Shown in pieces: positions 1 to 8,379 of a stretch of DNA of 64,000 nucleotides. Positions within the stretch are counted from its first letter, which is position 1. Every line of letters starts with the position of its first letter. Source of the stretch: G965220825 sp965220825. GTDB taxonomy: Bacteria > Pseudomonadota > Alphaproteobacteria > UBA828. The position numbers and the translations under genes were made by a program. The stretch is taken from assembly GCA_965220825.1 (NCBI GenBank), contig OZ244839.1, forward strand, positions 1,798,001-1,862,000, written 5' to 3'. The notes beneath the pieces are model-generated. The model was given only the letters and a program-made list of their open reading frames with translations. It was not told the origin of the DNA and ran no database searches.

Positions 1-2283
1 CACCTCCGGCATGTCGTCCCCGGCCTCTACCGGGCCGTCGCTGCCATTGAGGACGCCGACGGTCTGGACGATGACGCGCGGACTGCCGTCGGCGGTCGGA
101 ACCCGGTTCATCGCGTCGATGGCCTCGGCGATGGAGGGCTCGGCCGGAGCCGCCTCCGACGCTTCGTCGCCGTCCGCCGGCTCCGCGACGGTCTCCTCCT
201 GGACCGGAACGTCGTTGCCCTCCGCAGCCGGTTCGACGGCCTGGTCCTCCGGATCGTCCACCCCGCCGGCGTCGAACGCCGCGAAGCCGGGCATCGTCCA
301 GGCGAGCGCGGCGGCGTGCTCGGCCTGGCCGACACCGAGGGGCAGGTCGCCGGCGGCGAAGGCTTCCTCCATGGCCCTGGCGAGATCGGCCTTCCTGGAC
401 TTCGACCGGGCCGCCGCCCAGGCCGCGCCGAGCGTCCGGCGGGCGATGGCCAGCATGCGGTCCTTGCGGATGCGAGACCACAACATGTCCGCCGTCGGGC
501 GCACCGCGCCGGCGAAGTCGATACCGAGCCGCGCCACGGTGGCTTCCAGTTCGGGCCGGGCGTCATGCTCCCAGGCGAGCTGCCCCTTCACCGTGCGCGC
601 GGCCGCCGCCGCGAACAGGCCCTCCTTGTCCTCGCGGGGGAGGTCCCGGAGGGCGGCGAAGCGGGCCGCATCGTCCTCTTCCTCCATCCACGCGAACGGC
701 AGGTTGGACCAGTCGGCCAGCATCGCCTCCCCCGGGCTCCAGGCGGCGAACTCCTCGTCGTTCATCCGCGCCGTCGGCCGGTCGGCGGTCTCGGTGAAGC
801 CGATGTTGAGGGCGTGATACGAGGCCGTGTAACCCGGCGCGAACACCGCGCGCACCATCTGGAACAGCATCAGGTCGAAGGCGGCCTCGAAGTCGCTCGC
901 GAGATGGCCCTTGATGAGCGCCGTGCGGATGGCGCGCAGATCGTCGGCCAGCCCGACGCCGACGCCCGCCTCCTCGCGGGCGCTGGCCTGCGGATCGGCA
1001 GGCCGGGCGGCCGGGGCCGTCACCGCCGGTCCGTCGATGCGGGCCGCAGCGGCATGGCCGGCATGCGCATCGTGGCCGTTGGCCCCCGTCGCCGGCTCCT
1101 TGGGCAGGTCCTCGGGCTTCACCAGCCCCTGGATGACCTGGAGCGCGCCGTCCCGTCCGACGGTGGCAATGCAACCGGCGATGGCGAAGTCCTGCGTGCG
1201 GAACCTGGCGCGGGCCTCGACCTCGCCCTCGATCGCATCGAGGCGCGCTTCGAGCGCCTCCGCCTCGCCGACCAGCTCGTCGGTCCACGCATCGTCGTCG
1301 AGTTCGGCGAGTTCCTCGTGCCGGCTGCGCAGCCGCTCGATCTCGGCGGCCTCCTCGTCGGTCGGCGCGCCGGGCTCGGGATGCACGCGGCCGTAGCTCG
1401 CGGTCGCGCTCCAGTCCACCTCGACCGCCGCCCGGGCCCACTTCCAGCGGGTCGCGAGTTCGTCGGCCGCCGCGCGGAGCTTCTTCATGGCGAGCCCGGT
1501 CAGCAGCTTCGGGTCCTCGAACCACACACCATGCTCATCGTCGTCGGCGAAGAGGTCGCGCAGCACCGCCCCGCCTGCCGCCTCATAGGCCTCCACGCCG
1601 ACGAAGCGCGCGAGCGCCGCCCTGCCGGGCACGCGCTCCTCGGTCAGCAGGCGCCTCACCTGCCAGGCGCTCGGGCGGTAGCCCTGGGCGGAGACCTGCT
1701 CCCAGAGACTGCGCTGGCGGTCATGGTCGGCGGTGATGGCGAACGCCTTCAGGGTTTCCAGGTCGATATTGCCGGCGCGGTAGGCGTCCAGCAGTTCCGG
1801 CGCGGCGTTGCCGAGGCGCAGGCGCTGCTCGACCGTGCGCTCCGAGACGCCGAAGCGCGCGGCGATGGACGCGACCGCGGACCCGGACGCGGCGAGCGCC
1901 GTGAAGGCGACCACCTGGTCCGCCGGGTGCATGGCGATGCGCACCACATTCTCGGCAAGCGAGAGTTCGCTCGCATCGTCATTGGCGGCGATCAGACAGG
2001 GGACGGGGTGGTCGGCGTCGAGCACGCCGTCCTCGGCCAGCGCCTTCAGCGCCGCGAGGCGGCGCCCGCCGGCGATCACGGCGAAGCGCTCGGAACCGTC
2101 CTCGCTCGCATCGGCACGGGCGACCAGGTTCTCCAGCAGGCCGTGCGCGGCGATGGACACCTGGAGCTGCCGGTCGGCGAGCGCGTCGGACGGGGTCTTG
2201 CGCACATTCTCCGGCGCGAGCGCGAGCCGCGAAAGCGGCACCTCGCGGATCGCCGGATCGTGCGTGGGTGCGGTCTGGTTCAT
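1..2283 (-). CDS. ParB-like partition/nuclease-family protein (3' end beyond window)
   Basis: Reads from an ATG at 2283 leftward with no stop before base 1, so at least 761 residues are present and the C-terminus is missing. The N-terminal ~200 residues are a ParB/RepB/Spo0J domain: the conserved IAGGRR motif near residue 70, then a helix-turn-helix of the SVASIAARFGVSERTV type. The rest is long, acidic and alanine-rich with no domain I can name. Proteins this long with a ParB head are usual in the backbone of alphaproteobacterial plasmids and ICEs, where they may act in partition or as ParB-fold nucleases or regulators; no ParA is visible, so classical ParAB partition is not shown. It follows the AAA/DUF3150/VWA genes on the same strand after a 188-bp gap that holds a GC-rich box. 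Confidence 0.85.
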   Translation of the reverse strand, partial: MNQTAPTHDPAIREVPLSRLALAPENVRKTPSDALADRQLQVSIAAHGLLENLVARADASEDGSERFAVIAGGRRLAALKALAEDGVLDADHPVPCLIAANDDASELSLAENVVRIAMHPADQVVAFTALAASGSAVASIAARFGVSERTVEQRLRLGNAAPELLDAYRAGNIDLETLKAFAITADHDRQRSLWEQVSAQGYRPSAWQVRRLLTEERVPGRAALARFVGVEAYEAAGGAVLRDLFADDDEHGVWFEDPKLLTGLAMKKLRAAADELATRWKWARAAVEVDWSATASYGRVHPEPGAPTDEEAAEIERLRSRHEELAELDDDAWTDELVGEAEALEARLDAIEGEVEARARFRTQDFAIAGCIATVGRDGALQVIQGLVKPEDLPKEPATGANGHDAHAGHAAAARIDGPAVTAPAARPADPQASAREEAGVGVGLADDLRAIRTALIKGHLASDFEAAFDLMLFQMVRAVFAPGYTASYHALNIGFTETADRPTARMNDEEFAAWSPGEAMLADWSNLPFAWMEEEDDAARFAALRDLPREDKEGLFAAAAARTVKGQLAWEHDARPELEATVARLGIDFAGAVRPTADMLWSRIRKDRMLAIARRTLGAAWAAARSKSRKADLARAMEEAFAAGDLPLGVGQAEHAAALAWTMPGFAAFDAGGVDDPEDQAVEPAAEGNDVPVQEETVAEPADGDEASEAAPAEPSIAEAIDAMNRVPTADGSPRVIVQTVGVLNGSDGPVEAGDDMPEV

Positions 2284-2352
2284 GCAATCTCTCCATCGAT
2301 GACCGGGTTGGCGGGCGGAACGCGGCCCTCTCCGGCCGGCCCAACGCCCGCC

Positions 2353-2382
2353 CCGGAACCCGCCCCGCTCCGCCTCCGGGCG
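2353..2382 (-). repeat. GC-rich upstream box, copy 1
   Basis: On the minus strand this reads approximately GGAGGCGGAGCGGGGCGGGT and lies about 70 bp upstream of the ParB-like start. Close relatives lie at 5703-5724 and 32154-32178, each 50-75 bp upstream of a minus-strand start. Function unknown; possibly a shared leader or regulator site. Confidence 0.35.
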
Positions 2383-2471
2383 AAGCGCTGGCACATCGGA
2401 GGTGTCGAGGCGGGACCGGGTGTCCGCGTCCCTGCGGTCGGTGGAATGAAGAGAAGGCGAGCCGCCGGCGC

Positions 2472-3707
2472 TCAGGCCGCGATGTCGATGCGCTCGCCCC
2501 AGGGCTCGCGGAAGCGCTCCGACGGCGGGTCGGCGTAGTTGACCCAGAGGACATCGAAGCCCGGCTCGGTCTCGGGGTAGCGCGAACACAGCATGTCGGT
2601 GAAGTAGAGGCAGACGGCGGGGCGGATGCCCTGCCGCTCCAGCCACTCGAAGCCCGGCCGGAAGTCGGTGCCGCCCCTGCCCTTCACCGCGATCTCATCG
2701 GGCAGGTCGGCGGCGGAATACTCGGCCGCATCCTGCACGGCAGCATCGACCTGCAGCAGGACGACGCTCTCGGGCTGGAGCTCGGTGGCGATCTCGCGAA
2801 CCTCGGCCCAGAACGCGGCGAGCGTCGCGGTCGGCAGGGAACCTGAGCTGTCGATAATGACGACGATGCTCCCGATGCCTTCCGAGCGGATCGACGGCAG
2901 ATAGAGGCCGGCGTCGATAAAGCGCCGGTTGGGCAGGCTCCAGCTATAGTCGCGCCTGGCAGCCTCGGTCATGTAGCGGCGCAGCAGCGTGCGCCAGTCG
3001 ACGCGGCCGGCATGGGCGCCGCGCACGGTCTGCTCGACCGCGCCCGGCGCCTTGCCCTCGGCCCTGGCGAGGCTCAGCGCCTGATGCATGGCTTCGTCCC
3101 AGGCCTGTTCCTCGGCGCTCGCTTCGGTCGGGGACGGAGCGGCATTGGTGTCGCCCGGGCCGGAGGGGGCGTCCATGACCTCACCGGTGCCGGACGGATC
3201 GCAACTGGGCGGAGCGGCGCCTTCGCCGGCGTCCGACTGCTGGCCGCCACCCGCCGCGTCACTGCTGCCGGAGCCGTCGTCGCCGCCAGCATTGTTGTCC
3301 TGCGGCTCCGGCAGGCGGTCATAGGCCTCCTCCACGCTGATGCCTTCCCACGCCTCCGCGTCGGGCGGGAGGGCGAAGCCGGCGTGGCGCAACAGGCCGT
3401 GCGTCACGAGCTGCGAAGCCTGCTGCCAGCGTTCGGGGTCGCGGTCTCGCCGACGCGTGTGGTGCTTGAGCGCACAGGCCAGCACCACGCGGGCGATCGC
3501 CGTCTCGATGACATGGGCATCGGCGCCGGCGATCCATTGCGGCGAATAACGGATCTCCCGCCCGTCGCTCGCCAGGGTCTCGCGGGTCGCGTCGGCCCGG
3601 AGCGGCAGGCGGAGCGCCAGGCTCCCGAAGAAGGGCTGCTTCCTCAGAAGCTCGGTGACGCAGGTGCTCACGCGCCCGGCGGATTCGGTATCGATGCGGC
3701 TCGCCAT
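2472..3707 (-). CDS. VWA-like / DUF2201-type putative metallopeptidase-fold protein
   Basis: 411 residues. The N-terminal ~130 residues resemble the putative metallopeptidase domain of DUF2201 proteins. A Gly/Ser/Asp-rich low-complexity linker covers about residues 135-190. The C-terminal half is a von Willebrand A-like fold with a MIDAS-type IIDSSGS motif. VWA proteins paired with MoxR-type AAA ATPases typically act as chaperone-like or metal-insertion assemblies; here the MoxR-like ATPase is two genes upstream. Its ATG overlaps the stop of the preceding gene (TGATG), so the two are translationally coupled. The function inside the mobile element is not known. Confidence 0.8.
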   Translation of the reverse strand: MASRIDTESAGRVSTCVTELLRKQPFFGSLALRLPLRADATRETLASDGREIRYSPQWIAGADAHVIETAIARVVLACALKHHTRRRDRDPERWQQASQLVTHGLLRHAGFALPPDAEAWEGISVEEAYDRLPEPQDNNAGGDDGSGSSDAAGGGQQSDAGEGAAPPSCDPSGTGEVMDAPSGPGDTNAAPSPTEASAEEQAWDEAMHQALSLARAEGKAPGAVEQTVRGAHAGRVDWRTLLRRYMTEAARRDYSWSLPNRRFIDAGLYLPSIRSEGIGSIVVIIDSSGSLPTATLAAFWAEVREIATELQPESVVLLQVDAAVQDAAEYSAADLPDEIAVKGRGGTDFRPGFEWLERQGIRPAVCLYFTDMLCSRYPETEPGFDVLWVNYADPPSERFREPWGERIDIAA

Positions 3708-4609
3708 CAGGCCGCCTCCCGCTCGGAGTGCGGGTCAGGCGCCCCGAAATAGCCAGCGAACCGCTCCATCAGTTCGTCGGCGTCGCGCTTCACGCGCTGC
3801 CGGGCCACCGGGTCGAAGTTCTTCGACGGCCGGAGCGCGTCCGGCTCGACGCTCGCGATCTTGTCCTTCACCTGCTCGCAGAGCCGCGCCAGCTCGTCGT
3901 CGCCGAAGATGTTGAGGCGCGGCACCACCTCCACCAGGTCGCGGATATTGCCGATCAGGCTGTTGCGAAAGACCAGCGGCTTGCCGCTCTCGTCCTCCCG
4001 CAGCCGCTCGGAGACGCGCTCGACCGCCTCGCCGAGGCGGCGATAGAGGTCGCCCACACCGTCGCGCAGTTGCTCCTCGATCTGGCGCTCGATGTCGCGC
4101 TTCACGCGCTCGGTGTCGTCGGAGGCCAGCTTCGCCATGAAGTGCTCGGCGTCGGGCACCGGGGCGATGCGGTAGCGGATGGCGAACTTGGCTCGCAGCG
4201 CTTCCTTCGAGGGATAGTCCTCGATGGAGAAGAGCTTGCCGAGGTCGAGCCGCGCCCGGTCGATATGGTCGTCATAGTCGTCGATGAAGCGGGTGCGCTC
4301 GCGGATCATGCGCTCGCGCAAGGCGTCCATCAGTTCGGTGTAGCGCGCATGGTTGGCGACGGTAAGCAGCCGGCTGCCCTGATCGTCCCAGGGCAGGGTC
4401 TGTTCGTAATGGGTGGTGCGGGCCTTGCTGAGCGTCGCGGTAAGTGCGGCGAAGGCGCATTTGGGCAAGAGGCGCTTGTTGTAGCGCCCGGCGCTGGACG
4501 CGGCGTCATGGGCGGCGGCGACATGGTTGCTGGCCGCGCGATCGTAGAGGCGGCCGGACCAGGCGGCGATGCGCAGCGACACCAGCATGGCGTCATGGGT
4601 GAGATTCAT
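3707..4609 (-). CDS. DUF3150-like hypothetical protein
   Basis: 300 residues, largely helical and charged, with a strongly predicted helical stretch around residues 165-230 (EEQLRDGVGDLYRRLGEAVE). It lies between a MoxR-like ATPase (12 bp upstream) and a VWA protein (TGATG overlap downstream). The triplet AAA / DUF3150 / VWA recurs in phages and mobile elements, and on position, size and composition I assign this to the DUF3150-like middle member; no catalytic motif is visible. A plausible role is adaptor between ATPase and VWA protein (inference). Confidence 0.65.
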   Translation of the reverse strand: MNLTHDAMLVSLRIAAWSGRLYDRAASNHVAAAHDAASSAGRYNKRLLPKCAFAALTATLSKARTTHYEQTLPWDDQGSRLLTVANHARYTELMDALRERMIRERTRFIDDYDDHIDRARLDLGKLFSIEDYPSKEALRAKFAIRYRIAPVPDAEHFMAKLASDDTERVKRDIERQIEEQLRDGVGDLYRRLGEAVERVSERLREDESGKPLVFRNSLIGNIRDLVEVVPRLNIFGDDELARLCEQVKDKIASVEPDALRPSKNFDPVARQRVKRDADELMERFAGYFGAPDPHSEREAA

Positions 4610-4621
4610 GGGTGGCCTCCG

Positions 4622-5641
4622 TCAGTGCGTGCGGGCGGCGGCCCAGCGGATGAAGGCGGGCGAGCGCTGCAGCGCCGGCTCGCGGCGGATGCAGGAGCCG
4701 ACCAGGAACTCGCCGACCTCGCGCCGCAGCCGCGTGGCATAGGTCACGATGGCGTCGAGATTCACATCCGAGGCCAGCCGGTAGAGCGAGCCGCAGAGCG
4801 CGATCAGCGCGCTGGCGTTCTCCGGGATGTCCGCGCCTTCGGGGTCGTCGATCACGGCGCGGGGATGCGGCAGTTCGCGCCAGACATTGAGGAAGGCGGC
4901 GAACTCCACCGCCGCCGCCTCGCCGACCGCGCCCCGGAACAGCGCCCGCTCGACGCCGGCGTCGAGGCCGCCCCGGCGTTGCACGATATTGCTCGCGAAC
5001 TCCCAGGTGCGGGGACAGGCGAAGGCGCGCTCTTTCGACTGCGGATCGAAATTGTGCAGGAGCTCGGGCCGGAGCTGGATGAAGAACAGCACTTCGGGCG
5101 CGATGCCGTTGGCCGCGCCCCAGGCGCACCAGTCGGCGGCGTCGACCCGGATCTCCAGATGGACGAAGCGGCTGGCCAGCGGGGTCGGCATCCGATGGAC
5201 GACGCCGCGGTCGGTCTCGCGGTTTCCGCAGGCGATCAGCGAGGCGCCCTCGGGCAGCGTGTATTCGCCGACCTTGCGGTCGAGCACCAGCTGGTAGAGC
5301 GCCGCCTGGACCAGCGGCAAGGCAGAAGGCAGCTCTTCCAGATTGATGAGGAAGCGTCCTGTATCGCCGGTCAGCGGCAGGAACGCCGGCGGCGCCCAGC
5401 GGGTGCGCCCCGCCTCGTCGCGCCAGGGGATGCCGCGCAAGTCCACGGGATCGATCAGCAGCGCGCGGACATCCACATACTCGCGGTTCGCCGCAGCCGC
5501 GACCTGCTGGGCGATCTGCGACTTGGCGGCGCCGGGCGGCCCCCACACGATGCAGGGCTGGCGCGCCTCGACCAGCAGGGCGAGCGTCGCCGCAAGCTCG
5601 CTCGGACGAAGGCTGTAGTCGGCGGAGATGGTATCGGACAT
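4622..5641 (-). CDS. MoxR-like AAA+ ATPase
   Basis: 339 residues from the ATG at 5641 (MSDTISADYS); an upstream in-frame ATG at 5686 would add 15 arginine-rich residues and is less likely. Walker A is GPPGAAKS at residues 34-41, and the AAA_5/MoxR-type core follows (DPVDLRGIPW, then LEELPSA as the Walker B region and ACGNRETDRG as the sensor region). This is the first gene of a minus-strand operon with DUF3150-like, VWA and ParB-like genes. MoxR ATPases normally remodel or load their VWA partner. Confidence 0.85.
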   Translation of the reverse strand: MSDTISADYSLRPSELAATLALLVEARQPCIVWGPPGAAKSQIAQQVAAAANREYVDVRALLIDPVDLRGIPWRDEAGRTRWAPPAFLPLTGDTGRFLINLEELPSALPLVQAALYQLVLDRKVGEYTLPEGASLIACGNRETDRGVVHRMPTPLASRFVHLEIRVDAADWCAWGAANGIAPEVLFFIQLRPELLHNFDPQSKERAFACPRTWEFASNIVQRRGGLDAGVERALFRGAVGEAAAVEFAAFLNVWRELPHPRAVIDDPEGADIPENASALIALCGSLYRLASDVNLDAIVTYATRLRREVGEFLVGSCIRREPALQRSPAFIRWAAARTH

Positions 5642-5702
5642 GGGCAGGCTCCGGGCTGGGACACGGCGCGGACGCCTCTCCGGCATCCGACCTCACCCGA
5701 AA

Positions 5703-5724
5703 CCTCGCCCCGCTCCGGCTCCTG
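5703..5724 (-). repeat. GC-rich upstream box, copy 2
   Basis: Minus strand reads approximately GGAGCCGGAGCGGGGCGAGG, about 62 bp upstream of the MoxR-like ATPase start. Matches the boxes at 2353 and 32154. Confidence 0.35.
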
Positions 5725-5763
5725 GCGGCGCGGTAGCCACCCGGCGCTTGCCCACCGCTCCAT

Positions 5764-5823
5764 GCTTACGGTGCGCAGGGATGCGCCTCAGTTGTAATGA
5801 ATCCGCTTACGGTATGCTTACGG
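5764..5823. repeat. Three direct copies of GCTTACGG beside the att site
   Basis: GCTTACGG occurs at 5764-5771, 5805-5812 and 5816-5823. The last two are 11 bp apart, one helical turn, which suits cooperative protein binding. They lie between the MoxR operon start and the tRNA-fMet att copy. Could be recombinase arm or directionality-factor sites, or an operator for the minus-strand operon. Confidence 0.45.
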
Positions 5824-5845
5824 CAGGCATAGGAAGTAATCTGGA

Positions 5846-5888
5846 GACAAAAGAAAACCCCTCGAAAACGCAGTGTTTTCAAGGGGTT
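5846..5888 (-). terminator. Intrinsic terminator downstream of the tRNA-fMet fragment
   Basis: Inverted repeat with arms 5856-5869 and 5875-5888 (14 bp with one mismatch, 5-nt loop). On the minus strand it is followed by TTTTCTTTTG, giving a rho-independent terminator in the orientation expected for a tRNA-fMet transcript. Confidence 0.75.
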
Positions 5889-5890
5889 GT

Positions 5891-5936
<46 letters not shown>

Positions 5937-5946
5937 TTTGCTTATA

Positions 5947-5958
5947 ATGTCATGACAT
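5947..5958. promoter_or_regulatory. Palindrome ATGTCATGACAT between att and integrase
   Basis: Perfect 12-bp palindrome in an AT-rich spacer (5937-6060) that also holds several TATAAT-like hexamers (TATAAT near 5943, TATACT near 5980). Its TGTCAT/ATGACA half-sites match those in front of the RHH gene at 37752. Likely operator or integrase/excisionase accessory site; inference only. Confidence 0.4.
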
Positions 5959-6103
5959 ATCTGCGCACTGCAAATATTATACTAATAATTTCAATAGTTT
6001 ATGACCTATCCGCCGACGCGCTTCTGCGCAGCGATACGCCTTGATTTGCGTTCTCGTGGTACCTATATGGTACCTGGAATCGGAACGCAACGGGCAAGCT
6101 TCC

Positions 6104-7258
6104 ATGCCGAAAATTACCAAGCGCAGCGTCGATGCGCTCGTCCCGGAGGCGCGCGAGCGGGTCGTCTGGGATGACGATCTGAAGGGCTTCGGCGTGCGCG
6201 TGCATCCCTCGGGGCGCAAGGTCTATATCGTCAAGACCCGATATCGCGGCAGGCCGGTCAAGGCGACCATCGGGCCGCATGGCGCGGTCACCCCGGCGGA
6301 AGCACGGACCCGTGCAGCGGAGATCATCACCGGCGCCAAGGCGGGCCAGGATCCGGCCGGCTGGAACGGGCGGGACGACCCCTCGCCCACCATGCGGGAG
6401 CTCGGCCGGCGCTTTCTCGACGAGTATGTCCCCTCGCACTGCAAAGCGAGCACCGCCTCCGAGTATCGCCGCTCGGTCGAACTGTTCGTCGATCCCCGGA
6501 TCGGGGCGCGCCGGGTTTCGGATATGCAGCGCAGCGATATCGCCGCGCTGCATCATGCGTTGCGGGAGACGCCCTATCAGGCCAACCGGACCCTCGGCGT
6601 GCTGTCGAAAATGTTCAACCTGGCCGAACTCTGGGGGCTTCGGCCCGACGGCTCCAACCCCTGCCGGCATGTCAGGCGGTTTCGCGAGGAGAAGCGCGAG
6701 CGCTTCCTGTCGGACGAGGAGTATCGCCGGCTGGGCGAGGCGTTGAAGGAGGTCGAGCGCGACGGGTCGGAGACGAGAGCAGCGGTCGCCGCCTTCCGAT
6801 TGCTCATGTTCACCGGCTGTCGGCTCTCGGAGATTCAGAAGTTGCGCTGGGAGCATGTCGATCTGAAAGCGGGTCTGCTCCGCCTTCCCGACAGCAAGAC
6901 CGGCGCCAAGGCTGTGCCGCTGGGTGGGCCGGCGGTCGCGGTGCTGGAGAGCATCGACCGCGAGGACGGCAATCCCTGGGTGATCCACGGCCGCAAGCCG
7001 GGCAGCCACCTGACGGACCTCCAGCACCCATGGCGGCGCGTCCGCGCGCGCGCCGGGCTTGAGGACGTCCGCATCCACGACCTGCGCCACAGCTTCGCCA
7101 GCGGCGGGCTGCTGGTCGGCGAGGGTCTGCCCATGATCGGCAAGCTGCTCGGCCACACTCAGGTCCAGACCACGGCACGATACGCCCACCTCGCCAACGA
7201 CCCGGTCAAGTCCGCCGCCGATCGGATCGCCAAGCGGATCGCGGAAGTGGCAGGGTGA
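6104..7258 (+). CDS. int: Tyrosine recombinase (integrase), P4-like/DUF4102 type
   Basis: 384 residues from the ATG at 6104 (MPKITKRSVDAL); an in-frame upstream start at 6041 would precede the typical N-terminus of the family. The N-terminal ~90 residues form the arm-type DNA-binding domain (DDLKGFGVRVHPSGRKVYIV). The SAM-like core-binding domain covers about 105-195. The catalytic domain carries R240 (TGCRLSE), H325/R328 (HDLRHS), the LLGH motif and nucleophile Y360 (TARYAHL). It would cut and rejoin the tRNA-fMet core at 5892-5936 to excise or insert the element. All catalytic residues are present, so it is probably active. Confidence 0.93.
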   Translation: MPKITKRSVDALVPEARERVVWDDDLKGFGVRVHPSGRKVYIVKTRYRGRPVKATIGPHGAVTPAEARTRAAEIITGAKAGQDPAGWNGRDDPSPTMRELGRRFLDEYVPSHCKASTASEYRRSVELFVDPRIGARRVSDMQRSDIAALHHALRETPYQANRTLGVLSKMFNLAELWGLRPDGSNPCRHVRRFREEKRERFLSDEEYRRLGEALKEVERDGSETRAAVAAFRLLMFTGCRLSEIQKLRWEHVDLKAGLLRLPDSKTGAKAVPLGGPAVAVLESIDREDGNPWVIHGRKPGSHLTDLQHPWRRVRARAGLEDVRIHDLRHSFASGGLLVGEGLPMIGKLLGHTQVQTTARYAHLANDPVKSAADRIAKRIAEVAG

Positions 7259-7503
7259 TCGCGAAGGAGTGCCTAGAGCATCTGTCCTTCAAAGCTGGCG
7301 CACCTGCTCCCATGGCGAAAAGAAGACGCCTTCCAGCACGACACAATCCTGCTGCACAGGACGCGCCGTGATGGGTGGAGGGATCCGTGGTCTGCCAGGC
7401 GGTCGAGGTACCGAGGCCGGACCCAGGTGCTGCGCGGTTGGCTTCCGTCCTGTTTTACTCTATATGCAATAATTCGTTATTTTCGCGAAATATGGATGAT
7501 GGT

Positions 7504-7557
7504 GCAACTCGACCTGAAATTATCTGAGTTGCAACAATTCGCAATTTATGATAAATT
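7504..7557 (+). promoter_or_regulatory. abiE promoter with inverted-repeat operator
   Basis: Inverted repeat GCAACTC (7504-7510) / GAGTTGC (7526-7532) overlaps the -35 of a good sigma-70-like promoter: TTGCAA 7529-7534, 17-bp spacer, TAAATT 7552-7557. A GAGG ribosome site precedes the ATG at 7564. AbiEi antitoxins are known to bind inverted repeats in their own promoter, so autorepression is expected. In the rest of the gap after the integrase (7259-7503) I see no gene. Confidence 0.6.
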
Positions 7558-7563
7558 GAGGCT

Positions 7564-8379
7564 ATGAACGAAAACACATCCCACCTCCCGAGAGGGCGCG
7601 CGCAGCTTGTCCGGGTGTTGTCCATGGCCGGCGACGTCATTCACGTCGATGACGTGGTGACCGCTCTCCAGCTCGACCGCACCAGAGCAGCCCAGCGTTT
7701 GTCCCGCTGGACTGAACAAGGATGGCTGAGACGAGTGGGCCCTGGTGCCTATGTCGCGGCTTCCATCGATACCATGGGGTCGGATCGTGTCCTTGATGAC
7801 CCGTGGGTTCTCGTTCCTGCCCTCTTCGCGCCAGCTTATATCGGAGGCCGCACAGCAGCCGAGCACTGGGACCTGACCGAACAGATTTTCAGGGACATCT
7901 TCGTGATGACTGCACGCTCCGTGCGTCAGAAGCGCCAAATACGACATGGCGTGCTCTTTTCGCTGACGCATATCGACGAGCGGAAGATCTTCGGTACCAG
8001 GAATGTCTGGCGTCATCATACGCGAGTGCCCGTCTCCGACCCGCACCGTACGATTATCGACATGCTCGATAGTCCAGCGATCGGTGGTGGCATCCAACAC
8101 GTGGCCGACTGTCTCACAGCGTACCTGCGACGCGACGACCGTGACGATACGAAGCTCATCGAATACGCAGTGAGCCTCGACAACGGTGCTGTCTTCAAGC
8201 GCCTTGGATTTCTGGCCGAGCATATTCCTGGCTGTGCCCGGCTGGTTCGTCTATGCGAGCAACATCTGACCGGTGGTCACGCACATCTCGATCCGGTTCA
8301 GAGTGGACCGGTCGTCGTGACAAAATGGCGTCTACGCGTGCCGGAGCTGTGGCTCGCGGAGAAACAGCATGCTAGATAA
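7564..8379 (+). CDS. abiEi: AbiEi-family antitoxin/transcriptional repressor
   Basis: 271 residues. An N-terminal winged-helix region (about 10-75; DDVVTALQLDRTRAAQRLSRW, WLRRVGPGAYVA) is followed by the AbiEi C-terminal domain (PAYIGGRTAAEHWDL ... SDPHRTIIDML). It is the antitoxin of the type IV AbiE system: the protein represses the operon and counters the nucleotidyltransferase toxin without needing direct contact. Its end overlaps the toxin start by 11 bp. Base composition and codon use are lower in GC than the conjugation genes, consistent with acquired cargo. Confidence 0.85.
   Translation: MNENTSHLPRGRAQLVRVLSMAGDVIHVDDVVTALQLDRTRAAQRLSRWTEQGWLRRVGPGAYVAASIDTMGSDRVLDDPWVLVPALFAPAYIGGRTAAEHWDLTEQIFRDIFVMTARSVRQKRQIRHGVLFSLTHIDERKIFGTRNVWRHHTRVPVSDPHRTIIDMLDSPAIGGGIQHVADCLTAYLRRDDRDDTKLIEYAVSLDNGAVFKRLGFLAEHIPGCARLVRLCEQHLTGGHAHLDPVQSGPVVVTKWRLRVPELWLAEKQHAR

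Noticed and set aside
316..2538. 740-codon plus-strand frame opposite the ParB-like gene
   Set aside because: No recognisable domain; the minus strand encodes a clear ParB domain that runs off the edge.
3728..5797. 689-codon plus-strand frame opposite the MoxR/DUF3150 genes
   Set aside because: Shadow frame; the minus strand has Walker A and coupled starts.
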